52,722 nucleotides of DNA from an uncultured Porphyromonadaceae bacterium (GTDB lineage Bacteria > Bacteroidota > Bacteroidia > Bacteroidales > UBA11471). The stretch covers positions 1 to 52,722 of the forward strand of contig UQOX01000019.1 of NCBI GenBank assembly GCA_900542765.1. The letters run 5' to 3'. Positions 52,515 to 52,722 of this stretch are shown here, piece after piece (the first letter of the stretch is position 1; each line of letters starts with the position of its first letter). The notes under the pieces were generated by a model that saw only the letters and a list, made by a program, of their open reading frames with translations, was not told the DNA's origin and ran no database searches. The position numbers and the translations under genes are program-made.

Positions 52515-52722
52515 ATGAAAACATTTGCAATTACACCATTACCGTTGATTGTGACGTTTTTGCTTTTGTCACTAAGCAGCATGACCGCAGCTTCTCGCTC
52601 ATCCGCGGCTCCCGACGACACGACAGTAGTGGAACAAACTTTCCGGCTCAACGTCTCCTTTAACGATGAGGGCGGACGCGTCATCATGGGCGATTCCACC
52701 CTCCTGCCGGGGAACTTCTCCG
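52515..52722 (+). CDS. Secreted protein, N-terminal fragment (cut by window edge)
   Basis: 69 codons are visible before the right edge. The start ATG at 52515 gives a classic signal peptide (MKTFAITPLPLIVTFLLLSL, cleaved near MTAA-S). The mature start is Ser/Ala/Asp-rich, followed by VVEQTFRLNVSFNDEGGRVI, which could be the first strand of a beta-rich domain. The only gene on the plus strand and outside the PUL, as it is separated by the tRNA. Family not recognisable from this length. Confidence 0.7.
   Translation, partial: MKTFAITPLPLIVTFLLLSLSSMTAASRSSAAPDDTTVVEQTFRLNVSFNDEGGRVIMGDSTLLPGNFS

Noticed and set aside
1..52722. CRISPR arrays, insertion sequences, integrases, rRNA genes
   Set aside because: No regularly spaced repeats, no transposase or integrase motifs and no rRNA sequence were seen on either strand.

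Overview
The window looks like part of a Bacteroidales (Bacteroidota) genome. It has two SusC/SusD outer-membrane pairs, acid-rich surface-lipoprotein signals, two type IX secretion (T9SS) C-terminal sorting domains, and promoters of the Bacteroidota type (TTTG, 19-20 nt, TAnnTTTG). The GC-rich coding sequence and the T9SS domains would fit a Barnesiella-like gut species better than a typical gut Bacteroides, but that genus guess is inference only.

Almost the whole window (1-51459) is one polysaccharide utilization locus (PUL) on the minus strand. Its enzymes point to pectin, specifically rhamnogalacturonan I (RG-I) with arabinan and galactan side chains. Read in the direction of transcription it falls into seven probable transcription units, most bounded by visible promoters or hairpin terminators. 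TU1 (51459-45713) holds GH95, GH2 and an SGNH esterase. TU2 (45513-40977) holds GH43 and two GH51 arabinofuranosidases. TU3 (40827-35612) holds a sialate-esterase-like acetylesterase, a GH105, and a T9SS beta-helix protein. TU4 (35142-31395) holds a T9SS pectate-lyase-like protein and a CE12 rhamnogalacturonan acetylesterase. TU5 (31222-25514) holds a GH2 and a GH106 rhamnosidase. TU6 (25297-17726) holds rhaB, rhaA, rhaT, rhaD, then GH105 and GH28. TU7 (17343 to the left edge) holds an (alpha/alpha)6-type hydrolase lipoprotein followed by Fas-SusC-SusD-Fas-Fas-SusC-SusD.

The genes form a coherent pathway. A surface lyase and surface lipoproteins would cut and capture RG-I, and the SusC/D pairs import the oligosaccharides. 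Periplasmic esterases, arabinofuranosidases, galactosidases, fucosidase/galactosidase, GH28, GH105 and GH106 would then take them apart. L-rhamnose enters the cytoplasm by RhaT and is converted by RhaA, RhaB and RhaD to dihydroxyacetone phosphate and L-lactaldehyde. No regulator (HTCS, AraC, ECF sigma/anti-sigma) and no uronate catabolism genes are in the window, so these must lie elsewhere.

The right end (51460-52722) leaves the PUL. It has a short orphan reading frame, a tRNA-Lys(CUU) with a textbook promoter and terminator, and the beginning of a plus-strand secreted protein cut by the window edge.

The most unusual points are the fasciclin-domain lipoproteins standing where SusE/F-type binding proteins usually sit, T9SS cargo embedded in a SusC/D-type PUL, rhamnose catabolism apparently co-transcribed with pectinases, a promoter whose -7 box lies inside the preceding operon's terminator, and strong hairpins between co-oriented genes.
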